NCBI RefSeq assembly: GCF_001577525.1
Contig: NZ_CP013015.1
Coordinates: 272,173 to 326,337, forward strand
Source of the DNA: Candidatus Desulfofervidus auxilii
GTDB taxonomy: Bacteria > Desulfobacterota > Desulfofervidia > Desulfofervidales > Desulfofervidaceae
Direction: 5' to 3'
Length of the DNA: 54,165 nt
Shown here: positions 43,116 through 51,492 of the stretch, piece after piece
How positions within the stretch are numbered: position 1 is the first letter of the stretch
How the letters are laid out: every line of letters starts with the position of its first letter
Position numbers and translations under genes: made by a program
Notes under the pieces: generated by a model
The model's input: only the letters and a program-made list of their open reading frames with translations
Told to the model about the DNA's origin: nothing
Database searches by the model: none

Positions 43116-43130
43116 TAAGGAGGTCAGAAC

Positions 43131-43877
43131 TTGCGTGAAACTCTTTTAAACCTAATTAAATTACAGGAGGTAGACATTGAAATAAAACAAATTAATGGGG
43201 AATTAGAGGCAGAGCCGGAGGCAATTACTGCTTTAAGACAAGAGTTAGCAACAGCCTACCAAGAACAGAAGACAGCCCAAGAAGAACTAGCCCAAAAAGA
43301 GAAAAACAAAAAGGATGCTGAATGGGAACTTAAAGAATGTGAGGAACGAATTAAAAAAAGTAAACAAAGAATGATGGAGGTAAAGACTAATAAAGAATAT
43401 CAGGCCTTATTAACAGAGATTGATGAGCTAAATAAGAAAGTATCAGAATGGGAGGAAAAAATCTTAATTGCCTTAGACCAAGTAGAGGCAGCAAAAAAAA
43501 TAGTAGCGGAAAAAGATAAAAAAGTAAAGGATTTAGAGGAAAGGCTAAAAAAAGCACAAAAACGGCTGGAAACTGTATTTACAAAGTTAAAGAAAAGTTT
43601 AGTTGATTTAAGACAAAAACGACAAGAAATTATTAAAAAACTACCTGATAACTTGTTATCCCGATATGATTTTATCCGAAAACGCCGTAATGGCCGGGCA
43701 GTGGTAAGTGTGAATGATGCTGTATGCGAGGGTTGTCATATGCACATTCCTCCCCAGAATTACAATGAATTATTAAAGTGTGATAAACTCATGACTTGCC
43801 CTAGTTGTCAACGAATTATTTATTGGAAAGGACTATTAGAAAAAAATACTGGTGAACCAAAAGCGGCAGAACAATAG
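43131..43877 (+). CDS. Coiled-coil protein with C-terminal C4 zinc ribbon (PF02591 family)
   Basis: A 248-residue protein: residues 1-180 form a long coiled coil rich in Lys, Glu and Gln, with the conserved RMMEVKTNKEYQALLTEID. Residues 195-240 are a zinc ribbon with CEGCHMH and CPSCQR. Function is unproven; structures of the family suggest a rod-like hairpin with nucleic-acid binding. It starts with TTG at 43131, after AAGGAGG. It follows nif3 by 15 bp and overlaps rnhA by 26 bp. Confidence 0.92.
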   Translation: MRETLLNLIKLQEVDIEIKQINGELEAEPEAITALRQELATAYQEQKTAQEELAQKEKNKKDAEWELKECEERIKKSKQRMMEVKTNKEYQALLTEIDELNKKVSEWEEKILIALDQVEAAKKIVAEKDKKVKDLEERLKKAQKRLETVFTKLKKSLVDLRQKRQEIIKKLPDNLLSRYDFIRKRRNGRAVVSVNDAVCEGCHMHIPPQNYNELLKCDKLMTCPSCQRIIYWKGLLEKNTGEPKAAEQ

Positions 43878-44271
43878 GTTTTACTCCCTTTATACTGACG
43901 GGGCCAGCCATGGCAATCCAGGTGAATCTGGTGCAGGTATTGTTCTGGTTGCCCCAGATGGAAGCATCATCGTTCAAAAATCAGTTTATTTGGGCAAAAA
44001 GACCAATAATGAAGCTGAATATTTAGCCCTTATTTGGGGTCTTAAAACCGCTTGCCAACATGGAATAAAAAAGTTATATATTTATATGGATGCCCAATTA
44101 GTAGTTAATCATTTGAAAGGCATTTATAAGGTGAAGGCAGAAAATTTGAAGGCCCTTCACCATGAAGTTAAAGAATTATTACGCCAATTTTGTTACGAAA
44201 TTTACCATATAAAAAGAGAAAAAAACAAGCTAGCTGATAAATTAGCTAATTTAGCTATCAAAGGGAGTTAG
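43852..44271 (+). CDS. rnhA: Ribonuclease HI family protein
   Basis: A 139-residue RNase H fold: catalytic Asp in LYTDGASHGNPG, Glu in NNEAEYLALIWGL, Asp in YMDAQLVVNHLKG and Asp in NKLADKLANLA, so all four metal ligands are present. It cleaves RNA in RNA-DNA hybrids. It lacks the basic protrusion of E. coli RNase HI, which is typical of the short archaeal/Desulfobacterota branch. It starts inside the zinc-ribbon gene, and its last 9 bp belong to the P1 helix of rnpB. Confidence 0.93.
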   Translation: MNQKRQNNRFYSLYTDGASHGNPGESGAGIVLVAPDGSIIVQKSVYLGKKTNNEAEYLALIWGLKTACQHGIKKLYIYMDAQLVVNHLKGIYKVKAENLKALHHEVKELLRQFCYEIYHIKREKNKLADKLANLAIKGS

Positions 44272-44675
44272 AGTAGGTGAATGGCCGCCCTCTGAATATT
44301 CAGAGGGAGGAAAGTCCGAGCTCCACAGGACAGGGTGGTCGCTAACAGCGACTGGGGGTGACCCCAAGGAAAGTGCCACAGAAAATAGACCGCCAGCGGC
44401 CCCATGGAAGTAATTCCACGGGGTGCGGGTAAGGGTGAAACGGTGAGGTAAGAGCTCACCAGTCTGGGTGGTGACACCCAGAGCTAGGCAAACCCCACCC
44501 GGAGCAAGACCAAATAGGAGGGCAATCCTGAAAAGGATAAGGGTGGTCCGCCCGACGCCCTCGGGTAGGTCGCTAGAGGCATTGAGCAATCAATGCCCCA
44601 GAGGAATGGCCATTACTTGAACAAAGGTGACTTTGTTCAAGGACAGAACTCGGCTTATAGCCTGCTCTAACTCCC
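44263..44675 (+). ncRNA. rnpB: RNase P RNA (class A)
   Basis: About 413 nt. Diagnostic blocks: GGAGGAAAGTCCGAGCTCCACAGGACAGGGTGG (CR-I region with P4 5' strand, shown in part as GAGGAAAGTCCGAGCTCCA), GTGCCACAGAAAATAGACCG, GGTAAGGGTGAAACGGTGAG, and the 3' block GGACAGAACTCGGCTTATAG for P4. The outermost helix P1 is GGGAGTTAGAGTAGG at the left with CCTGCTCTAACTCCC at the right, so the gene starts inside rnhA and ends inside lpdA. P1 followed by TTT may also terminate transcription. Confidence 0.95.
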
Positions 44676-46061
44676 TTTAAATTTAGGCAAATCTATGGCC
44701 TTTTGGTAAACATCTTGAGCTGCTTCCCATATGGCCTCACTTAAAGTAGGATGGGGATAAATTATTCTATTTAACTCATTAATAGTACATCCTAGCCTGA
44801 TAGCAAGGGATGCTTGAGTGATTAACTCCGTAGCCTGCAGACCCAGGATATGAATCCCCAAAATGGCATTAGTTTCTCTATCTACCACTACTTTTACAAA
44901 TCCTGTGGTGTCTCCTGTAGTTATTGCCTTTCCATTGACCATAAAAGGAAACTTACCAATAGCTACTTTATATCCCTTTTTTCTCGCTTCTTCCTCACTA
45001 ATGCCTACACTTGCTATCTCAGGAATAGTGAATATACACCGCGGTATAGCTCTATAATCGATTAATGTTTGTCTGCCCAGGGCATTTTCTGCGGCAACTA
45101 TCCCCTCTGCACTGGCCTTATGCGCCAAAAAAGGCCCTCCAATAACATCACCAATGGCATATATTCCCTTTATATTTGTCTCCATCTTATTATTTACTAC
45201 AATCCTCCCATCTTCACAGAAAATACCTGCATTCTCTAAACCCAAATTATTAATTTGTGGTTTCCTACCTATAGTTATAACTACCTTTTCCACTAGTATT
45301 TTTTCAATATTCTCTCCAGAATTTAAAACAACTTCTACCTTGCCATCCTTGAGATTTATTTCCTTTACAGTAGTTTTGGTCTTAATATCCATGCCTCTTT
45401 TCGCCAGAATACTTTTTAAAGCCTTAGAAATTTCCCTGTCTTCACTAGACAAAATACTAGATAATGCTTCAGCAATAGTGACCTTACTTCCCAAACCCTG
45501 AAAAATACAAGCAAACTCAAGGCCTATTACTCCTCCTCCCACAATAAGTAGGGAAGAAGGAATTTGTTCAAGTTCAATTACATCATTACTAGTTATTATG
45601 TTTTGACCATCTATTTTGATACCCAGCATTTCAGAAATAACAGAACCTGTGGCAATAATGCACTTTTTTATATCAAGAGTTTTATCCTCTATTTTTATTG
45701 TGGAAGGCGAAACAAAATATGCCTGTCCTTTTATAACCTCTATGTGATAGCTTTTAAGTAGGTTTTTTATTCCGGTTCTTAATCGTTTTACTATTCTTTC
45801 CTTTCTGGTCATGATAGCAGAAAAATCAATTTTTACGTTTTTAGCTATGATACCAAACTCTTCTGCCTTTTTTAGACAATGCAAAGTATGAACACTGGCT
45901 ATGAGTGCTTTGGTAGGAATACAACCTTTATTTAAACAGGTTCCACCTAAATCTTGCTTTTCAATAATGGCTACTTTACCACCCAACTGGGCAGCTCGAA
46001 TGGCGGCAGTATATCCACCAGGCCCAGCACCGATGACAAGGACATCAAATTCTTTTTTCAT
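44667..46061 (-). CDS. lpdA: Dihydrolipoamide dehydrogenase
   Basis: A 464-residue FAD disulfide oxidoreductase: FAD motif VIGAGPGGYTAAIRAAQLG, redox pair in GGTCLNKGCIPTK, NAD motif IVGGGVIGLEFACIF, and the C-terminal His-Glu pair in IYPHPTLSEAIWEA. It reoxidises lipoyl groups of 2-oxoacid dehydrogenase or glycine cleavage complexes. The partner subunits are not here; lipA and lipM at 48.8-50.4 kb would provide the lipoyl cofactor. Its stop lies in the P1 helix of rnpB. The upstream gap of 122 bp holds its promoter and that of the divergent APC permease. Confidence 0.96.
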   Translation of the reverse strand: MKKEFDVLVIGAGPGGYTAAIRAAQLGGKVAIIEKQDLGGTCLNKGCIPTKALIASVHTLHCLKKAEEFGIIAKNVKIDFSAIMTRKERIVKRLRTGIKNLLKSYHIEVIKGQAYFVSPSTIKIEDKTLDIKKCIIATGSVISEMLGIKIDGQNIITSNDVIELEQIPSSLLIVGGGVIGLEFACIFQGLGSKVTIAEALSSILSSEDREISKALKSILAKRGMDIKTKTTVKEINLKDGKVEVVLNSGENIEKILVEKVVITIGRKPQINNLGLENAGIFCEDGRIVVNNKMETNIKGIYAIGDVIGGPFLAHKASAEGIVAAENALGRQTLIDYRAIPRCIFTIPEIASVGISEEEARKKGYKVAIGKFPFMVNGKAITTGDTTGFVKVVVDRETNAILGIHILGLQATELITQASLAIRLGCTINELNRIIYPHPTLSEAIWEAAQDVYQKAIDLPKFKGS

Positions 46062-46183
46062 TTTACTTCACTCATAATAAAGCAAGTTTTTTTCAAGCTA
46101 AAGTAAACTTCTCCATATGTCAATCTTTAAATATAAGGAGATGGTGGTAAATTTGTCTTAAAATATTTATGCATGAATATTAG

Positions 46184-47602
46184 ATGAAACGCAGCCTAAA
46201 GAAAATAATTACGTGGTATGAACTGCTGGCTATAGGGGTAGGTGGTATTTTAGGCACCAGTTGGGTTTATTTAAATACTAAATTTTATGCAGAGTATGGA
46301 CCAGGGGGTGTGATTTTTGGTTTTTTCTTAGCCACTGTCATGGGTGTTTTTGTTTCTTTTTCCTATGCCGAATTGGGCTCAGCATTAAAGAGAGAAGGTG
46401 GAGAAATAGTCTTTGCTTATGTGGCCTTTGGTCTAAAAGGAGCATTTATAGCAGGGTGGTCATTATTTACCGCCTATGCTACCTGTGTATCCTTTTATGT
46501 ACCGGCTGCAGGCTACCTTTTTGACTGGTTCTTTCCCAAGCTCAATACTATTCATCTTTGGACAGTGGCTGGCACGCCCGTATATTTGCCTAGCCTATCT
46601 CTTGGCATTTTCCTTCTCATTTTTTTCTTCATGTTGAACTATAAAGGTGTCAGGCTGGCCAGCTTACCTCAATTTTTTATGACTCTTCTATTGGCAGGAC
46701 TTGGCATAATATTGTTTTTTGTAGCCATAATCTATGGCTCAGTCCATAATATGGAACCGTTTTTTCTAAAAGGGCAGGCACCTTTAAAGTGCACAATACG
46801 ATTTGCTCTTTTGGCAATGACCTATTTAACGGGATTTTCTTCATTAACCATGCTTGGAGAGGAAAGTGCTGTAAATGAAAGAACATTCGGGAAGGTGATT
46901 GTATTATCAGTGTTTATAGCAGGGTTGTTCTATATTTTCATGATGGCTGGTGGTGCAGTGTTATTTCCTTGGCAAGATACCGTAAAACTAGAAAAAGGCA
47001 TGATTGACGAATTTTATCTTTTCTACAGACCTTTGGGAATGATGGCTTGGCTGATTTCACTTTTAGGTATGCTCACCAGCCTCAATGGACTTATGCTGGC
47101 TGCTTCAAGAACCATATTTGTGATGGGAAGAGCAGGTATAATGCCACTTACTTTTGCTTCTCTTGATGAAAGCCGCAAAACACCCCAAAATGCGCTTATA
47201 TTCGTGCTCATAATAGCTGTTGCCTTTGGTATGTTGGGTAAAAGGGCCATGGTTTGGTTTTTAGACATTGGAGGAGTGAGTATAGGTATAGCATGGACAT
47301 TATGTGTCCTATCGATGCTGAGACTAAGAAGAAAATACCCAAGTCTTGCAAGACCTTACAAGGCTCCACTTATTCTTATAACTAGTCCTATATCCTTAAC
47401 GATAGTAATTTTGATATTTGCCATTTCCTTCATTCCAGGAACTCCCCTAAGTCTTATGTGGCCTTATGAATACACCTTATTAGTTGTATGGGTTGTGTTG
47501 GGGGCGATTATGTATATTCTTTCTCAAAAAAGATGGAAGAAGCTTGGAGAAGAAAAAATAGCCAGAAATTTGCTTGGTGAATACCTAAACATCAAAACTT
47601 AG
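46184..47602 (+). CDS. APC-superfamily amino acid permease
   Basis: A 472-residue inner-membrane transporter with about twelve hydrophobic helices. The first helix has ELLAIGVGGILGTSWVY, where the GxGG/GI unwound stretch is the substrate site of APC transporters; LTGFSSLTMLGEESAVNERTFGKV is the helix 6 region with the conserved Glu. It would import or exchange amino acids or amines; substrate unknown. It is alone, divergent from lpdA. Its last 11 bp overlap the end of a decayed holin-like gene on the other strand. Confidence 0.92.
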   Translation: MKRSLKKIITWYELLAIGVGGILGTSWVYLNTKFYAEYGPGGVIFGFFLATVMGVFVSFSYAELGSALKREGGEIVFAYVAFGLKGAFIAGWSLFTAYATCVSFYVPAAGYLFDWFFPKLNTIHLWTVAGTPVYLPSLSLGIFLLIFFFMLNYKGVRLASLPQFFMTLLLAGLGIILFFVAIIYGSVHNMEPFFLKGQAPLKCTIRFALLAMTYLTGFSSLTMLGEESAVNERTFGKVIVLSVFIAGLFYIFMMAGGAVLFPWQDTVKLEKGMIDEFYLFYRPLGMMAWLISLLGMLTSLNGLMLAASRTIFVMGRAGIMPLTFASLDESRKTPQNALIFVLIIAVAFGMLGKRAMVWFLDIGGVSIGIAWTLCVLSMLRLRRKYPSLARPYKAPLILITSPISLTIVILIFAISFIPGTPLSLMWPYEYTLLVVWVVLGAIMYILSQKRWKKLGEEKIARNLLGEYLNIKT

Positions 47603-47826
47603 GACACAGCGTTTCACAAACAATTCCTCTTGCACCATCAATAAATCCCCATATTGCCCCAATGATGCCACCTAAAAAGTGAATGTAAAACCAATATAAA
47701 CTGATGACATCACTTCAACGAATTTCGTTCCCCAGCCAAATATGGATGCCCAACCTATAAATAGCATACCAATTCCCTAGGAAACACCAAGTCCAACAGC
47801 GAGTGCCCTTCATTTAGTTTTTCCAT
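47592..47826 (-). pseudogene. Broken holin-like small membrane protein gene
   Basis: The minus strand starts MEKLN at the ATG at 47824-47826, shifts frame near 47808, reads RALAVGLGVS, hits a TAG at 47777-47779, goes on as GIGMLFIGWASIFGWGTKF and VEVMSSVYIGF, shifts frame again near 47683 and ends YIHFLGGIIGAIWGFIDGARGIV. This matches the two-helix proteins often annotated as bacteriophage holin in Desulfobacterota, where a Trp stands at the TAG position. With three lesions it is a pseudogene. The other 200 bp to 48026 hold nothing I can name, apart from an AGGCAA/TTGCCT hairpin near 47880. Confidence 0.7.
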
Positions 47827-48026
47827 TGTCTTTTACCCTTTTTAATAATATAAAATATACGAGCGAGTCTGGGCATTGAAGGCAATTTGCCTATTTCTGC
47901 ATTGCCATCTCCACCTACCTCTGATTTTAAAATTCAATGAGCACTCTACTGCTTATATTTTTTTTGAGCTTATCTCTTTTTGAAAACTTTAAAACAAAGA
48001 AAAAACTAGCAAAAGGCCTTAAGTAG

Positions 48027-48404
48027 CTACTGTGCCCTTTCAATTCTAATTCTAGCTGCACCCTTTGTTTTTCTGAGCAGAACTGCGTCATCAGTAATTT
48101 TCCCCACGAGATTTACCTCACTTGCAGGCACAGGAGCTTGGTCCCTACTCATTGGAGTTGGTCCAAAGAATATTGCAAGTGCTCTCCCAGGAGGCCAGTA
48201 TCCAATATCACCCACTTCCACTTTTATCGTTGCTGTCTCGTCAGGAGGCATTTTAACAGGTATCTCAAAATAAAACTCATCTCCCCATTCATGAAGTCTT
48301 GCCTCTATTGGGAGTACCTGTACAATCGCTTTTGCACATTCGGTATCAAAAAGCTGCGCTTCTAAAACAACATCTGCTATTACTATCTTTATCTGCACCG
48401 GCAT
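48027..48404 (-). CDS. Cyclophilin-like fold protein (PF04126, TM1367-like)
   Basis: A 125-residue protein of the small cyclophilin-like family: AKAIVQVLPIEARLHEWGDEFYFEIPV and GDIGYWPPGRALAIFFGPTPMS are its hallmarks. The fold is like cyclophilin, but prolyl isomerase activity has not been established for the group as far as I know. Cytoplasmic. A ribosome site AGGAATCCAGG precedes the ATG. It stands alone near the lipA operon end. Confidence 0.9.
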   Translation of the reverse strand: MPVQIKIVIADVVLEAQLFDTECAKAIVQVLPIEARLHEWGDEFYFEIPVKMPPDETATIKVEVGDIGYWPPGRALAIFFGPTPMSRDQAPVPASEVNLVGKITDDAVLLRKTKGAARIRIERAQ

Positions 48405-48542
48405 CCTGGATTCCTACTTAAACAAACAGTGCTCATTTTTATGTCTATACCTGTATTGACCCCCAGTCAATGTTCTCTACAAAAGGATTAATTAAAGAGA
48501 ACTATAAACAGGTTTCATGGGAGAAGGCTCTCTCCAATTGAG

Positions 48543-48761
48543 CTAGGGAAGAATAGCAAACACACGGGCAGGAAATCCAGAACCTCTTTGTGGTTTTGGG
48601 AAACTCACAATGACTATAGCCCCTTTTTCAGGCACTTTGTCTAGATTTGCTAAAAGCTCAATTTGATAATGATTTTTGGATAAAATATACATCTCACATT
48701 CATAAATGCCCTTACTAGTCTTAATCCCTGGGTCTGTGTCCAAAGTAGCTACTATAATCAT
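48543..48761 (-). CDS. Small hypothetical protein, 72 residues
   Basis: A predicted beta-rich protein I do not recognise (IVATLDTDPGIKTSKGIYECEMYIL, with PEKGAIVIVSFPKPQRGSG near the end). It follows lipA by 30 bp on the same strand, so it may be the last gene of that operon. The ribosome site is weak. It could be spurious, although its protein-like composition argues for a real gene. Confidence 0.5.
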   Translation of the reverse strand: MIIVATLDTDPGIKTSKGIYECEMYILSKNHYQIELLANLDKVPEKGAIVIVSFPKPQRGSGFPARVFAILP

Positions 48762-48791
48762 TTTTAACTATTTCTTCATATTAGACCCCTT

Positions 48792-49631
48792 TTATCTCAA
48801 ATACTCCTCTGCTTGATAAGAACTACGGACATAAGGCCCACTAGCGACATAGAGAAAGCCTAATGCTAAGGCCTTTTTTTTATAATAATTAAACTTATTG
48901 GGATGAATATATTCCTTTACTGGAAATGCCTTTAAGCTAGGTGGTAGATACTGGCCTATACTTAAAAAATCACAATTTACTCCACGAAGGGCCTTAAATA
49001 CCTCTAACACTTCCTCCTCTCTTTCACCAAGACCCAGCATAAGAGCTGATTTGGCATAAATACCTTTAGTTAATGTTTTAATATTTTTTAATACTTCCAA
49101 AGAACGGGAATAGTTTGCCATGGAACGCACATAAGAATACAACCTGGGCACTGTTTCCAGATTGTGCCCAATGATATCTGGTTTTGCCTCTATTACCTTT
49201 TTAATTGCTCGTTTGTTTCCTTTAAAATCTGGGATAAGGACTTCAATAATAATGTTTTTCATCTTCTCTCTGATGCTAAAAATAGTCTTGGCAAAATGTT
49301 CAGCCCCTCCATCTGGGAGGTCGTCCCTAGTCACACTAGTAATTACTACATGTCTCAAACTTAATCGGTAAACAGCTTCTGCTACCCGGTCTGGCTCCTC
49401 TGAGTCTACTGGTTTAGGTCTCCCCTTTTTTACTCCACAGAAAAGGCAGTTTCTAGTGCAGATATCTCCCAAGATTAGAAACGTAGCCCTCTTTTTGGAA
49501 AAACATTCAGAAATATTGGGACAATGTGCTTCCTCACAAATAGTATGCAGATTCAAATCCTTTAAAAGCAACTTTAAGGCACGGCATACTTTTAAATCAA
49601 TCTTTTTATTCAGCCAGGCTGGTTTTTTCAC
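48792..49631 (-). CDS. lipA: Lipoyl synthase
   Basis: A 279-residue radical SAM enzyme that inserts two sulfurs into protein-bound octanoyl groups. The auxiliary cluster motif is CEEAHCPNISEC, the radical SAM motif is CTRNCLFC, and the terminal RSSYQAEE supplies the serine ligand of the auxiliary cluster. It starts in a 4-bp overlap with lipM upstream, so octanoyl transfer and sulfur insertion are coupled genetically. Confidence 0.97.
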   Translation of the reverse strand: MKKPAWLNKKIDLKVCRALKLLLKDLNLHTICEEAHCPNISECFSKKRATFLILGDICTRNCLFCGVKKGRPKPVDSEEPDRVAEAVYRLSLRHVVITSVTRDDLPDGGAEHFAKTIFSIREKMKNIIIEVLIPDFKGNKRAIKKVIEAKPDIIGHNLETVPRLYSYVRSMANYSRSLEVLKNIKTLTKGIYAKSALMLGLGEREEEVLEVFKALRGVNCDFLSIGQYLPPSLKAFPVKEYIHPNKFNYYKKKALALGFLYVASGPYVRSSYQAEEYLR

Positions 49632-50419
49632 CTCTTAAGGTTCCAATCATCAGTAGCGTACTTTTCTTTTTTTAATTTAAGGGCCAATTTTTCCTCTTCA
49701 GGAATAAGCCCTTGTTCTATTAAATCTATAGAAAAAGTTTCTTTAAAAGATTTTTTAATAGTATCTGCAAGCTCCTCAAACGTTATTTCTCTGCCCAAGG
49801 CCTCTGTTAAAGAACAAACTTTTTCTTCCAATCCATCTATTTTGTTCCGTAAATAGGGCATAAAAATGTCTGTTTTTAGTTCTAAAGGAATAGAACCATG
49901 TTGAAAGATTAAATCTCTCTTTCTCTTCTGAGCGTTACCGCCTATCTTTTTACCCCCTACCATAATATCATAGTCCTCATAAGAACTAAAACAGAACGGA
50001 GATTTTCCTAAAGCAGGCGGTTTAATATCAATCGCAAAATGTGGGATAAGTCCTAATTTTTTATAGGTATTTAGGAGAAAAGAACATATAATTTTAAATC
50101 CATCTTTAACTGAACCAAAGGCATTAATCTCTTGCTTAAAACAAGTCAAACTGTAAGTTACTTCTAAATGATGAAAAATGATTCCCCCTCCAGTGATTCT
50201 CCTTACAAATAGAACTCCCTCTTTTTTACATCTTTCTAAGTCCAACACCTCTTCGGCTTTCTGGGAATAACCTATGGAAAAAGCAGGTGGATTCCAGCCA
50301 TATATCCTCAAGGTAGGTAATACTCTCCCTGAACTATAATTCAATAATATTGCTTCATCTATAGCCATATTGGTATATGGGTCGCAAAGGCCCGAATAAA
50401 TAAATCGCCATGGTTTCAT
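49628..50419 (-). CDS. LipM-like octanoyltransferase (lipoate-protein ligase A family)
   Basis: A 263-residue BPL/LplA-fold protein. Features: RFIYSGLCDPYTNMAIDEAIL, FVRRITGGGIIFHHLEVTYSL and the Lys motif VGGKKIGGNAQKRKRDLIFQHGSI. A Cys in SPFCFSSYEDYDIMV stands where Bacillus LipM has its catalytic Cys, which points to octanoyl transfer from acyl carrier protein rather than ATP-dependent lipoate scavenging. The pairing with lipA, and no lipB in sight, agrees. LplA-type ligase remains the alternative. Confidence 0.85.
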   Translation of the reverse strand: MKPWRFIYSGLCDPYTNMAIDEAILLNYSSGRVLPTLRIYGWNPPAFSIGYSQKAEEVLDLERCKKEGVLFVRRITGGGIIFHHLEVTYSLTCFKQEINAFGSVKDGFKIICSFLLNTYKKLGLIPHFAIDIKPPALGKSPFCFSSYEDYDIMVGGKKIGGNAQKRKRDLIFQHGSIPLELKTDIFMPYLRNKIDGLEEKVCSLTEALGREITFEELADTIKKSFKETFSIDLIEQGLIPEEEKLALKLKKEKYATDDWNLKR

Positions 50420-50447
50420 TTTATAGACTTTTGAAAATCAATGAAGG

Positions 50448-50948
50448 TTATATGGTTTTTCTAAATTTTTCTTGTAACTTGTGATAGACTATATCAGGCA
50501 CTAAGCCTTCCACATTACCCCCTAGCCTGGCTGCCTCTTTAACAATGGTAGAACTTAAAAAAAGCCACTTAAAATCAGTCATCAAAAATACTGATTGGAT
50601 ATTTCGATTTAAACGCCGATTCATTAAGGCTAACTGCAATTCGTAGTCAAAATCAGATACAGCCCTAAGACCTCTTAAGATAATATTAGCTCCTTTTTTC
50701 TGGACATAATTCACCAGCAAACCTTTAAAGATATCTACTTCTACCCTATCTGCTTCTGAAATAGTTTCTAAAATTGCCTGCTTGGTCATTTCTAATCGCT
50801 CATTTGCCGTAAAAACAGGTTTTTTATCCGGGTTTTCAGCAATAGCCACAATGATTTTATCAAAAATCAATAACCCTCTCTTCACTAAACTCAAATGCCC
50901 ATTAGTAATAGGGTCAAAAGAACCAGGATAAACGGCTGTGGTTTCCAT
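50448..50948 (-). CDS. coaD: Phosphopantetheine adenylyltransferase
   Basis: A 166-residue nucleotidyltransferase of coenzyme A synthesis. VYPGSFDPITNGHLSLVKRG carries the T/HxGH site, GLRAVSDFDYELQLALMNRRLN and FLSSTIVKEAARLGG (ISSTxVKE) are intact. Full length. It lies 7 bp after rsmD and 28 bp before lipM; rsmD-coaD is a very common pair. Confidence 0.97.
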   Translation of the reverse strand: METTAVYPGSFDPITNGHLSLVKRGLLIFDKIIVAIAENPDKKPVFTANERLEMTKQAILETISEADRVEVDIFKGLLVNYVQKKGANIILRGLRAVSDFDYELQLALMNRRLNRNIQSVFLMTDFKWLFLSSTIVKEAARLGGNVEGLVPDIVYHKLQEKFRKTI

Positions 50949-50955
50949 TTTTCAA

Positions 50956-51492
50956 TTATTTTTTTAAAAAAGTAATGTTTGTTTGTCCATATTGTTTAAG
51001 GGTAACCAAAGAAAAATCCATAAATGAAAATTTTTCTTTAGGAGAATGTTCAATAATAATCAGTCCTTCTTTAGAAAGAAGTTGGGGGTTGAACTTGATT
51101 AAGCGAAGTGTTTTTTCCACATAGTTTTTTTCATAAGGAGGATCCATAAAAATTATCTGAAAAGTTTGGCTTAAAAAATTCAGACCTCTTAGGACATCAC
51201 GTTTATAAAAAATTGCCTGTGTTTCTATGCCTAAGTTTGAAAGATTCCTTCTGATGATTTGTATGGCAGCCTGGCTTTTATCTACAAAAACAACCTGTTT
51301 TGCCCCCCGGCTCAAGGCCTCTATGCCTAAACTGCCCGTGCCTGCATATAGATCCAAAACATTGGCTGAAGACCAGATATCAGGAAAGATATTAAAAATA
51401 GCCTCTTTTACTATATTACTCGTAGGTCTTATAAAAGAAACGGTGGATGAGGATAAACGTCTGCCTTTGTATTTACCTGTAATGACACGCAT
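50956..51492 (-). CDS. rsmD: 16S rRNA (guanine966-N2)-methyltransferase
   Basis: A 178-residue SAM-dependent enzyme: MRVITGKYKGRRLSS at the start, SAM site VLDLYAGTGSLGIEALSRGA, and the catalytic FMDPPYEKN. It methylates guanine 966 in 16S rRNA. Its ATG directly follows the asd stop, with no gap. Confidence 0.96.
   Translation of the reverse strand: MRVITGKYKGRRLSSSTVSFIRPTSNIVKEAIFNIFPDIWSSANVLDLYAGTGSLGIEALSRGAKQVVFVDKSQAAIQIIRRNLSNLGIETQAIFYKRDVLRGLNFLSQTFQIIFMDPPYEKNYVEKTLRLIKFNPQLLSKEGLIIIEHSPKEKFSFMDFSLVTLKQYGQTNITFLKK

Noticed and set aside
44251-44589. Minus-strand reading frames of 69 and 112 codons in the rnpB region
   Set aside because: They lie entirely on the antisense of the RNase P RNA, whose conserved blocks explain the sequence; no protein-like pattern.
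47592-47826. Prophage holin as evidence of a prophage
   Set aside because: No other phage genes in the neighbourhood; the family is mostly chromosomal, and the gene is broken.
48525-48545. tRNA-like D-arm (TAGCTCAATTGGAGAGAGCC on the minus strand)
   Set aside because: No anticodon or T arm follows; it also covers the end of a reading frame. Could be a tRNA fragment or coincidence.
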